Counted from the first letter of the stretch, positions 1 to 10,403 are shown. The stretch is 60,915 nucleotides of DNA from Deltaproteobacteria bacterium (GCA_003235365.1 QJWJ01000044.1:1-60915), one strand, 5' to 3'. Translations and numbers: made by a program. Notes: a model not told the origin generated them from the sequence alone.

Positions 1-901
1 CGCCCGCACTGATCCAAGCCCGCACCAACTCGATTTGATCCTCGTCGAGGCTGCCGCTCATGGGCATGGGCATCGACGGCTCGTCCCCGTTGTTGCACAA
101 CGGTCCGCCAGCGATCTTGCGGAACAAGTAGCTGCCACGGGGATCGCCGGGGGCGACGTATGGCAAGTCGTCGCACTGCCAAGAGGTGGTCAAGAGTCGC
201 TCGTACAGCGGGACGTCCGGGCAGCCCGTGTCTTCTCCATTGCGGTACTCGCCGTTGTAGGTCGAACCCAGCGGTTCGTCGGCGAGTGAGAGCCAACCGC
301 GGCAGTCCGAGCCAATTTGGCCCGCGAAGACCTCCCGCGCGTGACATCCGACCATGGTGCTGCCGCAACTCGCTGCGAACAACGGCAGCATGTCGTTGTT
401 CCAGCTCGGGACCGACGGCGTATCCACTGGGTCCAATCCTGCGTCGAACGCTGGCGAGTCGGTAGGTGCTGGGTCTTCGTCGGGTTCGGGAGTGATTGCT
501 GGTTTTGAGTCATCACTGGGGGCAGAGGTGTCAGTGGGTTCCGCGGGGGCAGGTTCGCCGCGGGGGTTGGATGGCGGTTGGTCCGTGGCCATTTCGTCCG
601 GGCCGTCTCCCTCGGCGTCATCCTCTCCTGGGGCGTCATTCGACGTGGTATCGCCGTTCGCGTCCGTCTCGTCATCGTCCGACGGCTCACCCGCGGAGTC
701 ACCCTCGGCACTGGCCGACCCTCGGTCATCAGCGGTGCGATTGTCGTCGGCCGTCCCGGTGTCACCCGTCGCGGTATCGCCGTCGTCGTTGGTGGCTTCT
801 TCTTCCAGCGGTTGGGAGTTGGCATCGGCGTTGGTGCTCGCGCAGCCATAGCTGAGCGCCAAGACGGACACGATGGTAGCGATTGGCAGTCTTCGAGTCA
901 T
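1..901 (-). CDS. Lipoprotein with degenerate cytochrome-c-like domain (3' end outside window)
   Basis: The gene runs off the left edge; 300 residues are visible. Start ATG at 901 has a strong GGAGGAGA ribosome site about 10 nt upstream. A signal peptide ends at Cys20 (weak lipobox LSYGC). Residues 21-165 form an Asp/Glu/Thr/Pro-rich linker. From about residue 166 there is a globular domain with C179-x6-C186-H187, a PGDPRGSYLF stretch at 251-260, a Met/Pro-rich segment and a terminal ELVRAWISAG. This layout is typical of large myxobacterial and planctomycete lipoprotein families related to cytochrome c, but CxxCH is not intact, so covalent heme binding is doubtful. Probable envelope anchoring; function unknown. 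Confidence 0.8.
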   Translation of the reverse strand, partial: MTRRLPIATIVSVLALSYGCASTNADANSQPLEEEATNDDGDTATGDTGTADDNRTADDRGSASAEGDSAGEPSDDDETDANGDTTSNDAPGEDDAEGDGPDEMATDQPPSNPRGEPAPAEPTDTSAPSDDSKPAITPEPDEDPAPTDSPAFDAGLDPVDTPSVPSWNNDMLPLFAASCGSTMVGCHAREVFAGQIGSDCRGWLSLADEPLGSTYNGEYRNGEDTGCPDVPLYERLLTTSWQCDDLPYVAPGDPRGSYLFRKIAGGPLCNNGDEPSMPMPMSGSLDEDQIELVRAWISAG

Positions 902-1147
902 GTTGGGTACGGATCTCCTCCGGCGTCGCGATTCGAGCCATTCGCGACGGGTTTGTGGTCACGACGATCGATGGGGCGTGTGCTGCTCCACGAAGGATGG
1001 GACCTTCGCTGCAACAAGCGCAGACCGTCTCTGGTTTGAAGTGGGCCGCGTCAGTCGTTGAAAGCGCTGAACATCCAGGTTTGGCCACGGCAGCTGCGAT
1101 CCGTCACCGCGCCATGGATTTCTCTCGATGCGGCGAGTTCGTGACGC

Positions 1148-1789
1148 TCAGTGGCAGGCGTCGGCGCAATGATCCGTCAGACAAGCGTTCAGCGCTTGGT
1201 AGTCACTTCCGGCACTGACCGCGCAGTGTCCCTCGCACGCCGCCAAGTCGGCGCCGTCGCGGACGCACGTCTCGAGGCACCAACACTCCTCGGAGTCGTG
1301 GCATGTGATCAGCGTTTCGCAGCAGCTGGCCGCGAGGCATTCGAAGCAGGCGGTAGGCGCTCCGGGTTGACATTCCGGGTGCTGCGAAGCGGCGTCCGTC
1401 GTGTGAGGGCCAGCATCTGGAGCGGGGGCGGTCGGTGTGTGGCTTGCCGAGGCGTCCGGTGCTGCCACGGGATGACCGCCTGCTTCGAGAGGACCGTCAG
1501 AACTCGGCACGTCGACTCCCGAGGCGTCCCCGTGTGAGTCCAACGGCGCGGCCGGCGCATCGCCGTGTTGTTGTTCGTGCGTGGCCTCTGGCCGGGGCGA
1601 CGTGGTCGTCGGTGGCGTTGCGGCGTCTGCCGGCGCGATAGCGGAGTGAGCTGCTTCGTGCGAGGCGTCCATCCCCAGCGGGTCGGTGTTCGGCTGGTCG
1701 TGGCCAACTGAACCCTCCACGACACAGGCGGCGCACACGAGTGCCGCGAGCATGCAGACTGAACACGCGGCGAGTTTACGGTTGCTCAT
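1148..1789 (-). CDS. Cys-rich lipoprotein
   Basis: This 213-residue protein begins at ATG 1789, chosen because it is preceded by GGAGGTGA and gives a signal peptide with lipobox VCAAC (Cys22). A low-complexity Ala/Pro/Asp/His linker covers about residues 25-140. The C-terminal 70 residues contain about a dozen cysteines (CxxC, CC and CWC spacings), which suggests a small disulfide-stabilised domain. It overlaps the 3' end of the anti-sigma candidate by 14 bp and so is probably the last gene of the ECF operon. The Cys-rich tail resembles other myxobacterial secreted Cys-rich domains of unknown function. No enzymatic motif is visible. Confidence 0.75.
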   Translation of the reverse strand: MSNRKLAACSVCMLAALVCAACVVEGSVGHDQPNTDPLGMDASHEAAHSAIAPADAATPPTTTSPRPEATHEQQHGDAPAAPLDSHGDASGVDVPSSDGPLEAGGHPVAAPDASASHTPTAPAPDAGPHTTDAASQHPECQPGAPTACFECLAASCCETLITCHDSEECWCLETCVRDGADLAACEGHCAVSAGSDYQALNACLTDHCADACH

Positions 1790-2600
1790 CACTGTCACCT
1801 CCACAGATCCCAAGCGCGCGTTCGGCGTTGGGCGAACCGGCATGCGCCTTGGCGAACCGTTTGGCGGCGGCTCGCGCCTCGGCGATTCGTCCCAGACGGC
1901 ACAATGTCTGAATCCGCTTGAGCTCGCGTTCCCGCACCAAGACGCCGCTCGGGAAACGCGCCCGATGCTCCTCAAACTGCCGCAGTGCCGACGCAAAAGA
2001 GCCGTCGTTGAAGGCTTGTTGTCCCGCGGCGAGTAGCCGCATCTCTTCGGCTAGCGTCGACGCGGGCGTTTCGCGGACATCGCCGCCTCGAGTCATACGT
2101 GGGCTCGTCGATGGACGCTGCGGCTCGAGCGCCGGATGAGGTCGGGGCGGCTCGGGCTCGGCGCGTTCCTCGGTGGCCGTTGAGGCCGGCTCCGCGTGTG
2201 GCACTGTGTCGGCAGTGCTCGGAGGCTGCGGTTGCTCGAACTGACTGGGTTGTTGGTCGCGCGTCTCGGTGGGTGGGGCGATTGAAATGGGCGCATTCTG
2301 GTTCGAGGTCGAGCTCGACCAGTACAGGCCAACCCCCGCGCCGAGTGCGACGATGCCGACCAGTGACCACTTGGCGAGCGCTGCGTGGTTCGACCCCACA
2401 CTGCTAACCTCCGAGCGACTCCCGTTTCCGGTGCCGTGTGCTGGATCACCGCTCGGTGGTCCGCCGGGATCGATGCCGGCGATGCGTGCTTCGATGGCCG
2501 CCAACGCCGCCTGCTGCCGCTCCGCGTCCGGTGTTCGTGTCGCGCGATAGGCGTGCAACACGTCCTTCGCTCTCCTACCCAAAGCCTCGTCGTCGGTCAT
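1776..2600 (-). CDS. Membrane-anchored TPR protein, probable anti-sigma partner
   Basis: The protein has 274 residues. Start ATG at 2600 overlaps the stop of the upstream ECF sigma gene as ATGA, a translational-coupling arrangement. Residues 1-40 are a charged helical N-terminus, a plausible sigma-binding segment. A single membrane helix lies at about 77-94, followed by a Pro/Glu/Thr-rich periplasmic linker to about 175 and a C-terminal TPR-like helical domain (roughly 180-274, with AFNDGSFASALRQFEEH as a recognisable TPR helix pair). No zinc-binding HxxxCxxC is seen. The call as sigma regulator rests on operon position and topology. The TPR domain may instead sense an envelope partner. Confidence 0.7.
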   Translation of the reverse strand: MTDDEALGRRAKDVLHAYRATRTPDAERQQAALAAIEARIAGIDPGGPPSGDPAHGTGNGSRSEVSSVGSNHAALAKWSLVGIVALGAGVGLYWSSSTSNQNAPISIAPPTETRDQQPSQFEQPQPPSTADTVPHAEPASTATEERAEPEPPRPHPALEPQRPSTSPRMTRGGDVRETPASTLAEEMRLLAAGQQAFNDGSFASALRQFEEHRARFPSGVLVRERELKRIQTLCRLGRIAEARAAAKRFAKAHAGSPNAERALGICGGDSDEQP

Positions 2601-3145
2601 GGCGTCGACTCCTGCTGTTGGGTTTGGTGGTCGCGGAGCTCCTTTGCGAACCGCTGTCGCGACAGGCGCAGGCGTGAATAGACGGTGTTGAGCGGCGCGG
2701 CGACGGCCTGCGCTATTTCCGGTACGGCCATGCCTTCGATTTCGGCCAACACGAACACTTCCCGCTGCTCGGCGGGCATGTCCAGCAAGCAACGTCGAAC
2801 CCAGTCGAGGCTGCGCTTGAGTTCGAGGCTCTTCGCGGGGTCCTGAGGTTGTGAGGCATGCTCGACCTGCAGGGCGCGGGCCTCGTCGCGCCGAGCGGAA
2901 CGTTGAGCCGTCGACGCCACACGGCGCGCGATCCCATACACCCAGGTTTGGAAAGGGCGCTGCCGGTCGTATTCTTCCAGTTTGCGATGGACCACCAAAA
3001 ACACTTCTTGCGCGGCATCGTCGGCCGCTGCCTCGTTGAGGCCCAGGTGTAAGAGTGACCGCCACACGAACGCATAGTGCCGTGCGAACAGTTGCCTGAA
3101 CTCCTCGCCCGGGCTGGACTGCTCCGCCAAGGATGCCGAGGTCAT
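2597..3145 (-). CDS. ECF-type RNA polymerase sigma factor
   Basis: At 182 residues it has the normal ECF length. Region 2 occupies about 15-85, with an acidic DDAAQEVFLVVHRKL segment and FQTWVYGIARRVA typical of region 2.3/2.4. Region 4 (about 115-175) shows MPAEQREVFVLAEIEGM and a helix-turn-helix ending in TVYSRLRLSRQRFAKEL. It overlaps the downstream membrane TPR gene by 4 bp and lies 33 bp after the upstream exported protein gene, so the locus is probably one operon. The expected role is directing transcription in response to an envelope signal relayed by its partner. The target promoters cannot be read from this window. Confidence 0.93.
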   Translation of the reverse strand: MTSASLAEQSSPGEEFRQLFARHYAFVWRSLLHLGLNEAAADDAAQEVFLVVHRKLEEYDRQRPFQTWVYGIARRVASTAQRSARRDEARALQVEHASQPQDPAKSLELKRSLDWVRRCLLDMPAEQREVFVLAEIEGMAVPEIAQAVAAPLNTVYSRLRLSRQRFAKELRDHQTQQQESTP

Positions 3146-3178
3146 TGTTCGATGATTGGCCGACGCCGTGCCAATCCG

Positions 3179-4324
3179 TCACCAAAATCGCCATTGCGCG
3201 CCAACGCTGCCCGTCACGGCGAGCCGGCGAGCTTCGTAAATGGGCGCTTCGGACAGCAAGAACCGAGGTCGTGCGATGGGCGTGACCACACCGACTCCCG
3301 ACGAAACGCGCCAATTCGGTGCAACGTCGAGAGCGAATCCAGTGCTGATACCTGCGCCCACCCACGGTAGCCAGGCGAGCGTCGGATCGCTCACGCCGAG
3401 GCCCTCGCCCCGCACGGCGCCCGCTTCGACGCGAGCGCACAATGGCCAAAGCAGCTGGGATTGGGTCAGCAAGACGCAGATGTCCAGCGTGCCGACCACC
3501 GGTGTCAACTCGACTCCACGGCCCGCGGGCGTCGACCGTTGGGGCACTCCAACGGTCGCTCCGAGTGCTGTCCAGAAACGGGCAACTTGCAGGTGCGCGC
3601 TCAGTCCGAAGCCCAAGATCGGGTCTGGCGACAAGCCGGCGCGCACGTCGATGGCTGGGCCAAGAAACGCGTGCGTGGGCACCGTGGAGAGCGAGCGGGC
3701 AGCCTCATCCGGCGCTGCGCCACGGTGGTCGTAGGCCTCGGTCGACGGGGGCACGTGCTCTGGGGTGGCCTGGCGGTTCGGCTTCGTCGTCCGCTCGGGC
3801 TCTGGTGCCTTCCCGCTGGGAACGTCCGAGTCGGGTTGCGGCGTTTCGATTGACGCCGAGACTCGTGCCTGTTCCAGCGGCCTAGCGCGCTGGTAGGTCG
3901 CCAATGGATCGAGTGCGCTGGCGATGATGAATGCGGAAGCGTCAGCCAGCACGGTGCAGTCGGGATCGGTCAGGCGCCGCTGATCGTCGCGGTCGTCGAG
4001 GCGCCAGCGCAGCTCGGCTTCGAACCCCTCTGGGCCTTGCGCCGTGCTTCGTCGTAGGTGCACCCTGACGCGGCTGGTTCCTCGCAACTCGAACGTTCGC
4101 CCAAGGAACTCCTCGATGCGCTCCGTCAACCACTGTCGAGTGGGGCAACCCGCCTCGGGCACGTACTGCAGCGCGTGATCGTCACGCGCGCCGTTGGGGT
4201 CGATCGGCGAGCGGCGCAACGGCGTTGGCTGACACGGTGCCGCGGGGGCGGTCAGCACCGCAAGGGCGAATACCGCGGCGATCACCTGGAGTCGATGGTG
4301 GCGACACTGCCCGCGGACTCCCAT
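3179..4324 (-). CDS. Exported protein with N-terminal domain, Pro-rich linker and beta-rich C-terminus
   Basis: About 381 residues from ATG 4324; an in-frame TTG at 4345 is the alternative, and neither has a clear ribosome site. A hydrophobic signal segment (QVIAAVFALAVLTAPAAP) precedes a domain with Cys pairs at about 50-155, then a Ser/Pro/Glu linker, then from about 215 Gly-rich alternating strands (for example FGLSAHLQVARFWTALGATVGV) typical of outer-membrane beta-barrel-like domains. It sits 33 bp upstream of an ECF sigma gene in the same direction. The same architecture recurs in the protein at 43149-44153, also near an ECF module. Function is unrecognised; an envelope component or regulon member is an inference. 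Confidence 0.7.
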   Translation of the reverse strand: MGVRGQCRHHRLQVIAAVFALAVLTAPAAPCQPTPLRRSPIDPNGARDDHALQYVPEAGCPTRQWLTERIEEFLGRTFELRGTSRVRVHLRRSTAQGPEGFEAELRWRLDDRDDQRRLTDPDCTVLADASAFIIASALDPLATYQRARPLEQARVSASIETPQPDSDVPSGKAPEPERTTKPNRQATPEHVPPSTEAYDHRGAAPDEAARSLSTVPTHAFLGPAIDVRAGLSPDPILGFGLSAHLQVARFWTALGATVGVPQRSTPAGRGVELTPVVGTLDICVLLTQSQLLWPLCARVEAGAVRGEGLGVSDPTLAWLPWVGAGISTGFALDVAPNWRVSSGVGVVTPIARPRFLLSEAPIYEARRLAVTGSVGAQWRFW

Positions 4325-4407
4325 GATGTGCGGGTTTACAACCAACGGCGCCGCGAGTCGATGATTGCGCTAGCGTCGGCCCTGCGGGGCAGGCGTGAGC
4401 CCGCCCG

Positions 4408-5229
4408 CTATTTCGTCGTGGTCGGTGCCGACTTGCCGGCTTTTGCCGCGCTGGCGCTCGTTCCCGACTTGGTCATGACGACGCCCGCCAGCACGACGTT
4501 CTTGTTTTCCAACGTGTCGTACTCGAGCACGAACTTGTCGTAGTAGTGACGCTCGACGGTCGGAAAGCGGCCGTTGCTCTCGACTTTTTCGACCTTCGAG
4601 GGTTTTCCCAGCGACTCTTGGACGAACTGCGCGTACATGCCCAGCGCGGCGCCGCCTTCGAAGCGGCCGTTGAAGATGCCGTAGGTGTCTTCGGGGTTGT
4701 CAGAGTGTCTGCGCTCGTCGCCATGAATGCGGATCTCGTCGACCACGCCGCCGTCGAGGTGAAAGTCGATGGCTCGCGCCGTGTAACCGCACAACGTTTC
4801 CGTCCGCTCTTCACACTTGTTCGACATCAGCCGTTCGATGGTTTCGACGGTGGCTCCGAAGCGGATCGCGCCGACGCCCTTGCCGGGGAAGATACCCAGG
4901 GTCGGCGGTAGCGGTACCTGATAAACATGGGGTTTGACGCCCTTGAGTGCGGCTACGGTGCCACCGGGCAAAGGTACCAATTCGGGTTTCTGCGGTTTCG
5001 CACTGGCGGCGGCGCTGGCGGTGGGTTTGGCACTGACGCTGCTGGCAGTGCTCGCCGTAGCGTCGGGCTCGGACTTGGTTCGCTGACAGGCGCAGGCGAG
5101 GGCGAACAGCGCGATGCCCCCCAATCGATGAGAAAGGGCAATCTTGGGGAGCTTTGCGGTTGTTGGGAGCACGGTGGCCTTCGGAAGCACTACGATTCGT
5201 TGAAACACGGCAAACCCCTCGACATTCAC
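4408..5229 (-). CDS. Lipoprotein of unknown function, coupled to nadE
   Basis: The longest reading starts at GTG 5229, which overlaps the nadE stop codon as GTGA and suggests translational coupling. The signal peptide is preceded by a long N-terminus and ends at lipobox ALACAC near residue 48. An Ala/Ser/Lys linker follows, then a domain of about 170 residues containing GKGVGAIRFGATVETIERLM, reminiscent of the short SmpA/BamE-like or similar periplasmic folds seen in other lipoproteins, though the resemblance is weak. The C-terminus is an Ala/Lys/Thr tail. No catalytic motif is visible. Its placement behind nadE is probably transcriptional convenience rather than shared function. Confidence 0.7.
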   Translation of the reverse strand: MNVEGFAVFQRIVVLPKATVLPTTAKLPKIALSHRLGGIALFALACACQRTKSEPDATASTASSVSAKPTASAAASAKPQKPELVPLPGGTVAALKGVKPHVYQVPLPPTLGIFPGKGVGAIRFGATVETIERLMSNKCEERTETLCGYTARAIDFHLDGGVVDEIRIHGDERRHSDNPEDTYGIFNGRFEGGAALGMYAQFVQESLGKPSKVEKVESNGRFPTVERHYYDKFVLEYDTLENKNVVLAGVVMTKSGTSASAAKAGKSAPTTTK

Positions 5230-6878
5230 GACCGGCCTTTATTCCCAGGCAAATCGACGTACTTCTGCGCGATTGGCATTCTTCGACCGGGACCGAACGC
5301 CTTGCGCGTGAGGATCAGCCCTGGCGCCGCTTGCCGGCGCTTGTATTCCGCGCCCCGCACCAACTTCACGACGCGCTCGACGGTTGCCCTGTCGAAGCCC
5401 GAATCGACCAGCTCCTCGGCACTGCGGTGCTCTTCGATGTAGGCTTCGAGGATCGGATCCAAGACGTCGTAGGGCGGCAACGAGTCTTCGTCTTTCTGAT
5501 CGGGGCGCAGCTCGGCTGACGGCGGTTTGGTCAGTGTGTTCGGCGGAATGCGTACGCCGTCTCGGTTGATGTAGCGCGCGATGCGATAGACCATGGTCTT
5601 CGGCACGTCGCTGATCACCGACAGGCCGCCGACCATGTCCCCGTACAGGGTGCAGTAGCCCACGGCGACCTCGCTCTTGTTGCCCGTGGTCAGCGGCAGC
5701 GCGCCGGTGCGGTTCGAGATCGCCATTACCGTTGCACCGCGGATCCGCGCCTGAACGTTCTCCCAGGTCACGTCCGTCGCTGGCGCCGGGCCCCAGCCAT
5801 CGAGAGCGTCACCGAGATTGCTGATGTAGCTGTCGAAGATCGGGTCGATGTCGATCAGCTCGAAACGGATGCCCAGGTGCTTGGCCAGCGATTGAGCATC
5901 CGCGATCGAGTGTTCGGACGAGTAGCGCGTGGGCATCGCGACCCCGACGACGTTGCCCGGCCCGAGCGCATCAGCCGCGATGCACGCGACGAGCGCCGAG
6001 TCGATGCCGCCGCTCAGCCCGAGCACTGCTTTGGAGAAGCCACACTTGCGCGCGTAGTCTCGCACCCCGAGTACCAGCGCTCGGTAGGCGGCTTCTTCGG
6101 TGTCCGGAGTAGCGGCTTTGGCTCCGGGCGACGACCAGTTGGCGAGTAACAGTTGCGCTTCGAACGCTGCGGCGCGCGCCAGGCACGTGCCCTGCTCGTC
6201 GAATACGGCGCTGCGACCATCGAAGATCAGCTCGTCGTTGCCCCCGACTTGGTTGACCATCACGACGCCCACGCCGCGGCGCCTGGCGACGTCGGCGAAG
6301 ATGCCGTCGCGCTGCTGCAGCTTCGACAGCGTGAACGGACTTGCCGAGAGGTTGATCAGCGTATCCGTGTTGGTTTCGTCGATCGCGTCCAGGGGGTTGT
6401 AGGCATAGCGCCCGACCAGACTCGGAACGGCGCCCCACGCGTCTTCACAGACGCTCAGCGCGTAGCGCCTGCCGCGGTGTTCGAAACGACCGAGCGCGGC
6501 GCCCGGCTGAAAGTAGCGGTGCTCGTCGAAGACGTCGTAGTTCGGCAACAGCACCTTGGAACTGCGGGCGATCTCTCGTCCGTGAGCGGCGACGACCGCG
6601 TCGTTGGAAAGGCGCCCGTCGCGCGTGCCCAACGTGCCGAAGACCAGTGGCACGTCGCGGGTTTCTGCGACGATGTGCGCGGTCGCGTCTGCGACCAAGC
6701 GGACGAAGCGCGGGCTATCGAGGAGGTCGCGCGGTGGATAGCCGCACACCACCAACTCTGATGCGACGGCAACTTCGCCGCCCGCGAGCTCCGCTTCGCG
6801 CAGTTTCTCGAGCAACAGCTGGCTGTTGGCCGAGAAGTCGCCGACGGTGGCGTTGAGCTGCAACAGTGCGACCGACAT
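5226..6878 (-). CDS. nadE: Glutamine-dependent NAD(+) synthetase
   Basis: This 550-residue two-domain enzyme makes NAD from deamido-NAD, ATP and glutamine in the last step of NAD biosynthesis. The N-terminal nitrilase-type glutaminase domain (about 1-260) has its Glu-Lys-Cys triad at E41 (ASELVVCGYPP), K108 (SSKVLLPNYDVF) and C144 (LSVCEDAW). The C-terminal synthetase domain carries the PP-loop SGGIDS at 289-294 and TTGNKSEVAVGY and GDMVGG stretches. The length fits the family. Start ATG at 6878 matches the family N-terminus (SVALLQLNATVGDF). The gene overlaps the downstream lipoprotein start by 4 bp and is divergent from the ArsA-type gene. Confidence 0.97.
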   Translation of the reverse strand: MSVALLQLNATVGDFSANSQLLLEKLREAELAGGEVAVASELVVCGYPPRDLLDSPRFVRLVADATAHIVAETRDVPLVFGTLGTRDGRLSNDAVVAAHGREIARSSKVLLPNYDVFDEHRYFQPGAALGRFEHRGRRYALSVCEDAWGAVPSLVGRYAYNPLDAIDETNTDTLINLSASPFTLSKLQQRDGIFADVARRRGVGVVMVNQVGGNDELIFDGRSAVFDEQGTCLARAAAFEAQLLLANWSSPGAKAATPDTEEAAYRALVLGVRDYARKCGFSKAVLGLSGGIDSALVACIAADALGPGNVVGVAMPTRYSSEHSIADAQSLAKHLGIRFELIDIDPIFDSYISNLGDALDGWGPAPATDVTWENVQARIRGATVMAISNRTGALPLTTGNKSEVAVGYCTLYGDMVGGLSVISDVPKTMVYRIARYINRDGVRIPPNTLTKPPSAELRPDQKDEDSLPPYDVLDPILEAYIEEHRSAEELVDSGFDRATVERVVKLVRGAEYKRRQAAPGLILTRKAFGPGRRMPIAQKYVDLPGNKGRS

Positions 6879-7024
6879 GCGCTACCTCGCCGTCGCCCGG
6901 AAAGTCGTTGGTGGGAGTTTCGCTTCGCGGTTCAACCGTTCCATTCTCCTGCGCCGAAGTACGATAGTCGGCTCGGTCCATCGAATTGATCGGTGGCCTC
7001 TGCTATGGGTTCAGACGTCGGTGA

Positions 7025-7930
7025 ATGAGCGACTTAGACCGAAAACTGTTGTTTGTCACCGGTAAGGGCGGGGTCGGAAAGACGACGGTATCCGTGGCGT
7101 TGGCGCAGCGCGCGCGCGCGTCCGGCCGTCGGGTTTTGCTCGCTCTCACCGAGGGAGGGCAGGCCGCGCGGCAGCTCGGTGTGCCCGCGATCGGCGATCA
7201 GATCGAACAACTTTCGGACGGGCTGCACGTCGTGCTGCTCGAGCCGCGTGCGGCGTTGCGTGAATACGCCGAGATGTCGCTTCCTCCGAGTCTGGTGCGC
7301 GCCTTGCTCGACAATCGTTACAGCCGCAGCTTCTTGTCGGCGGTGCCCGGCCTGTACCCGTGGGCTTGCCTGGGGAAAGCTTGGTATCACTCCACCGAAA
7401 CCGTCGACGGTCGCGATCGTTTCGATTCGGTGATCATCGACGCGCCAGCGACGGGGCACGGCCTCGAAATGCTGCGGGTGCCGCGGGTGATCAGCGAAGC
7501 GGCTGCGCCGGGGATCCTCAAGCGCGACGCGGAACAGGCCTGGGCGATGATCACCGACCCCGCGCGAACGTCGGTGGTCGTCGTTTCCTTGCCCGAAGAG
7601 TTGCCGATGCTCGAGAGCCTGGAGTTAATCGCCGACCTACGCGCGTTGGGCCTCGAGCTTGCGCGCTACGTGCTCAATGGCCGGCTCAGCGACCTCTTCA
7701 CGGAGCAAGAGCCGAGCTGGCTCGGATTGGACTCCGCGACGCTCAGCGCTGACGCCCAGCAGGTCCTCGCAATCGGCGAGCGGCGCTTGTGCGACGAACG
7801 CGCGCAGGCGGCCGTCGAAGCAAAGGCGCGCCAGCTCGGGGTTCCCCTGTCGGTGCTGCCCTGGGTCTTCGGCGCGGACACGCCGGAGGGAACCGCCGTC
7901 TTGGCTCGTGCTCTGGCACAGTCGCAGTAA
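7025..7930 (+). CDS. ArsA/GET3-family ATPase
   Basis: This 301-residue soluble P-loop ATPase has a deviant Walker A, GKGGVGKT at 13-20, as in the ArsA/Get3/ParA-MinD class, and SVIIDAPATGHGLEMLRVP as its switch II/Walker B region. Bacterial members occur often in myxobacteria and actinobacteria, usually with unknown cargo. No arsenic resistance genes are nearby, so arsenite pumping is not supported. Single-copy half-size length means it would act as a homodimer, as Get3 does. It is transcribed divergently from nadE across about 145 bp. A small-molecule or protein-targeting role is equally open. Confidence 0.85.
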   Translation: MSDLDRKLLFVTGKGGVGKTTVSVALAQRARASGRRVLLALTEGGQAARQLGVPAIGDQIEQLSDGLHVVLLEPRAALREYAEMSLPPSLVRALLDNRYSRSFLSAVPGLYPWACLGKAWYHSTETVDGRDRFDSVIIDAPATGHGLEMLRVPRVISEAAAPGILKRDAEQAWAMITDPARTSVVVVSLPEELPMLESLELIADLRALGLELARYVLNGRLSDLFTEQEPSWLGLDSATLSADAQQVLAIGERRLCDERAQAAVEAKARQLGVPLSVLPWVFGADTPEGTAVLARALAQSQ

Positions 7931-8098
7931 GTGCTTGTCCGTTCGCAGGGTGGTGTTTCGCCACGGGCCAGGGTTTCCGCCCGCCTTCGGCATTGACTTC
8001 GCCGAGAGCATCCGGAACCTTCCCGGGGCCTTTGGGGCCGGTCATTGCGGCGGTCCTTGCGTGACCACAAAACCTCCGATCCCGAGCCGAGTCGTTCC

Positions 8099-9061
8099 AT
8101 GTCAGAAGCATCCCCCGCCGCGTCCAAAACCGAGGCGTGGTGGCGTCGTTTGACGCCGTTCGTTTTGGCGCTGGGGCTGCTGACGTGGCTGCTGCTCAGC
8201 GTCGACCTGGAGCAAGTCGGCAAGGCCATCGTGGTGGCACCGAAGTTCGAGCTGTTGGGGTTTGCCTTTGCGTTCATGATCACGCTGCTGGCCGCCGACG
8301 CCTGGGCCACCTCCCGCGTGTACGCACGCGCCGTCTGCCCCGTGAAGTTCCAGGAGCTGTTCGTGCTCCGCGGCGCATCGTATCTGCCGAGCATCGTCAG
8401 CCACCACGTGGGGCAGGGCTGGCTGACGTACTTTCTAGCAAAGGTGTACGATGCGCGACTGTGGCGCGTCGCTGGCGCGACGCTGATCGTCTACATCACG
8501 AACTTCGCGTGCCTGGTGGGGATCGGTCTGGCCGCGTTGCCGTTCAACGCGGGCCGTTTGGCGTGGATGGCTCCGGCCCTAGGCGTTTGCGTGGCAGGGG
8601 GCTGTGGGTATTTGGTCGTGCTGGCGGTTCGACCCAAGTGGCTTGCCGAGCACCAATTGCTCGGGCCTCTATTTGGTTTGGGGGTCGCTGGGCATCTCGC
8701 GACGACCCTGGAACGACTGCCCCACGTGCTGATCTTGTTCTTCGGCAGTTGGGTGCCGTTTCTGCTTTTTCGGATCGACGTGCCGTTCACCGACGCGCTG
8801 GCGCTCGTTCCGCCGATGATGTTCGTGGCCGCGCTGCCATTGACGCCTCAGGGCGTCGGCACGCGCGATGCGCTGGCGACGTATCTGCTGGCCAGTTACG
8901 CGCCGGCCGGCAGTGACGGTGCCGCGCGCGTCGTCGCGTGCACGCTGTCGTGGGCGGCGTGCATCACCATCGTTCAACTGGTGATCTCGCCGCTGCTGAT
9001 GCGGCGCGCCTATCGCTTGTTGAAGGCCTCGGAGGGCGCCGTCTCGACGCGATCGCCCTGA
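8099..9061 (+). CDS. LPG-synthase-TM-like (UPF0104) flippase-type membrane protein
   Basis: The protein has 320 residues from ATG 8099; an in-frame start at 8045 would add a non-hydrophobic 18-residue tail. About eight hydrophobic helices begin with FVLALGLLTWLLLSVDLEQV, the family's characteristic first helix and loop. The signature LRGASYLPSIVSHHVGQGW (about 98-116) and FVAALPLTPQGVGTRDAL near the C-terminus match the lysylphosphatidylglycerol-synthase transmembrane (flippase-like) family. No soluble aminoacyl-transferase domain is present, so it is not MprF itself. Such proteins are thought to move lipid-linked substrates. It converges on ugd, and a shared role in surface glycolipid or polysaccharide production is possible but not proven. 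Confidence 0.82.
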   Translation: MSEASPAASKTEAWWRRLTPFVLALGLLTWLLLSVDLEQVGKAIVVAPKFELLGFAFAFMITLLAADAWATSRVYARAVCPVKFQELFVLRGASYLPSIVSHHVGQGWLTYFLAKVYDARLWRVAGATLIVYITNFACLVGIGLAALPFNAGRLAWMAPALGVCVAGGCGYLVVLAVRPKWLAEHQLLGPLFGLGVAGHLATTLERLPHVLILFFGSWVPFLLFRIDVPFTDALALVPPMMFVAALPLTPQGVGTRDALATYLLASYAPAGSDGAARVVACTLSWAACITIVQLVISPLLMRRAYRLLKASEGAVSTRSP

Positions 9062-9092
9062 CCTGCTGGTCGTGGTCCTTCCTCGGTGGGCG

Positions 9093-10403
<1,311 letters not shown>

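Noticed and set aside
190..849. A 219-residue minus-strand frame in the left-edge gene
   Set aside because: It is the wrong frame of the partial lipoprotein, whose own frame has a signal peptide, a good ribosome site and a conserved C-terminal domain.
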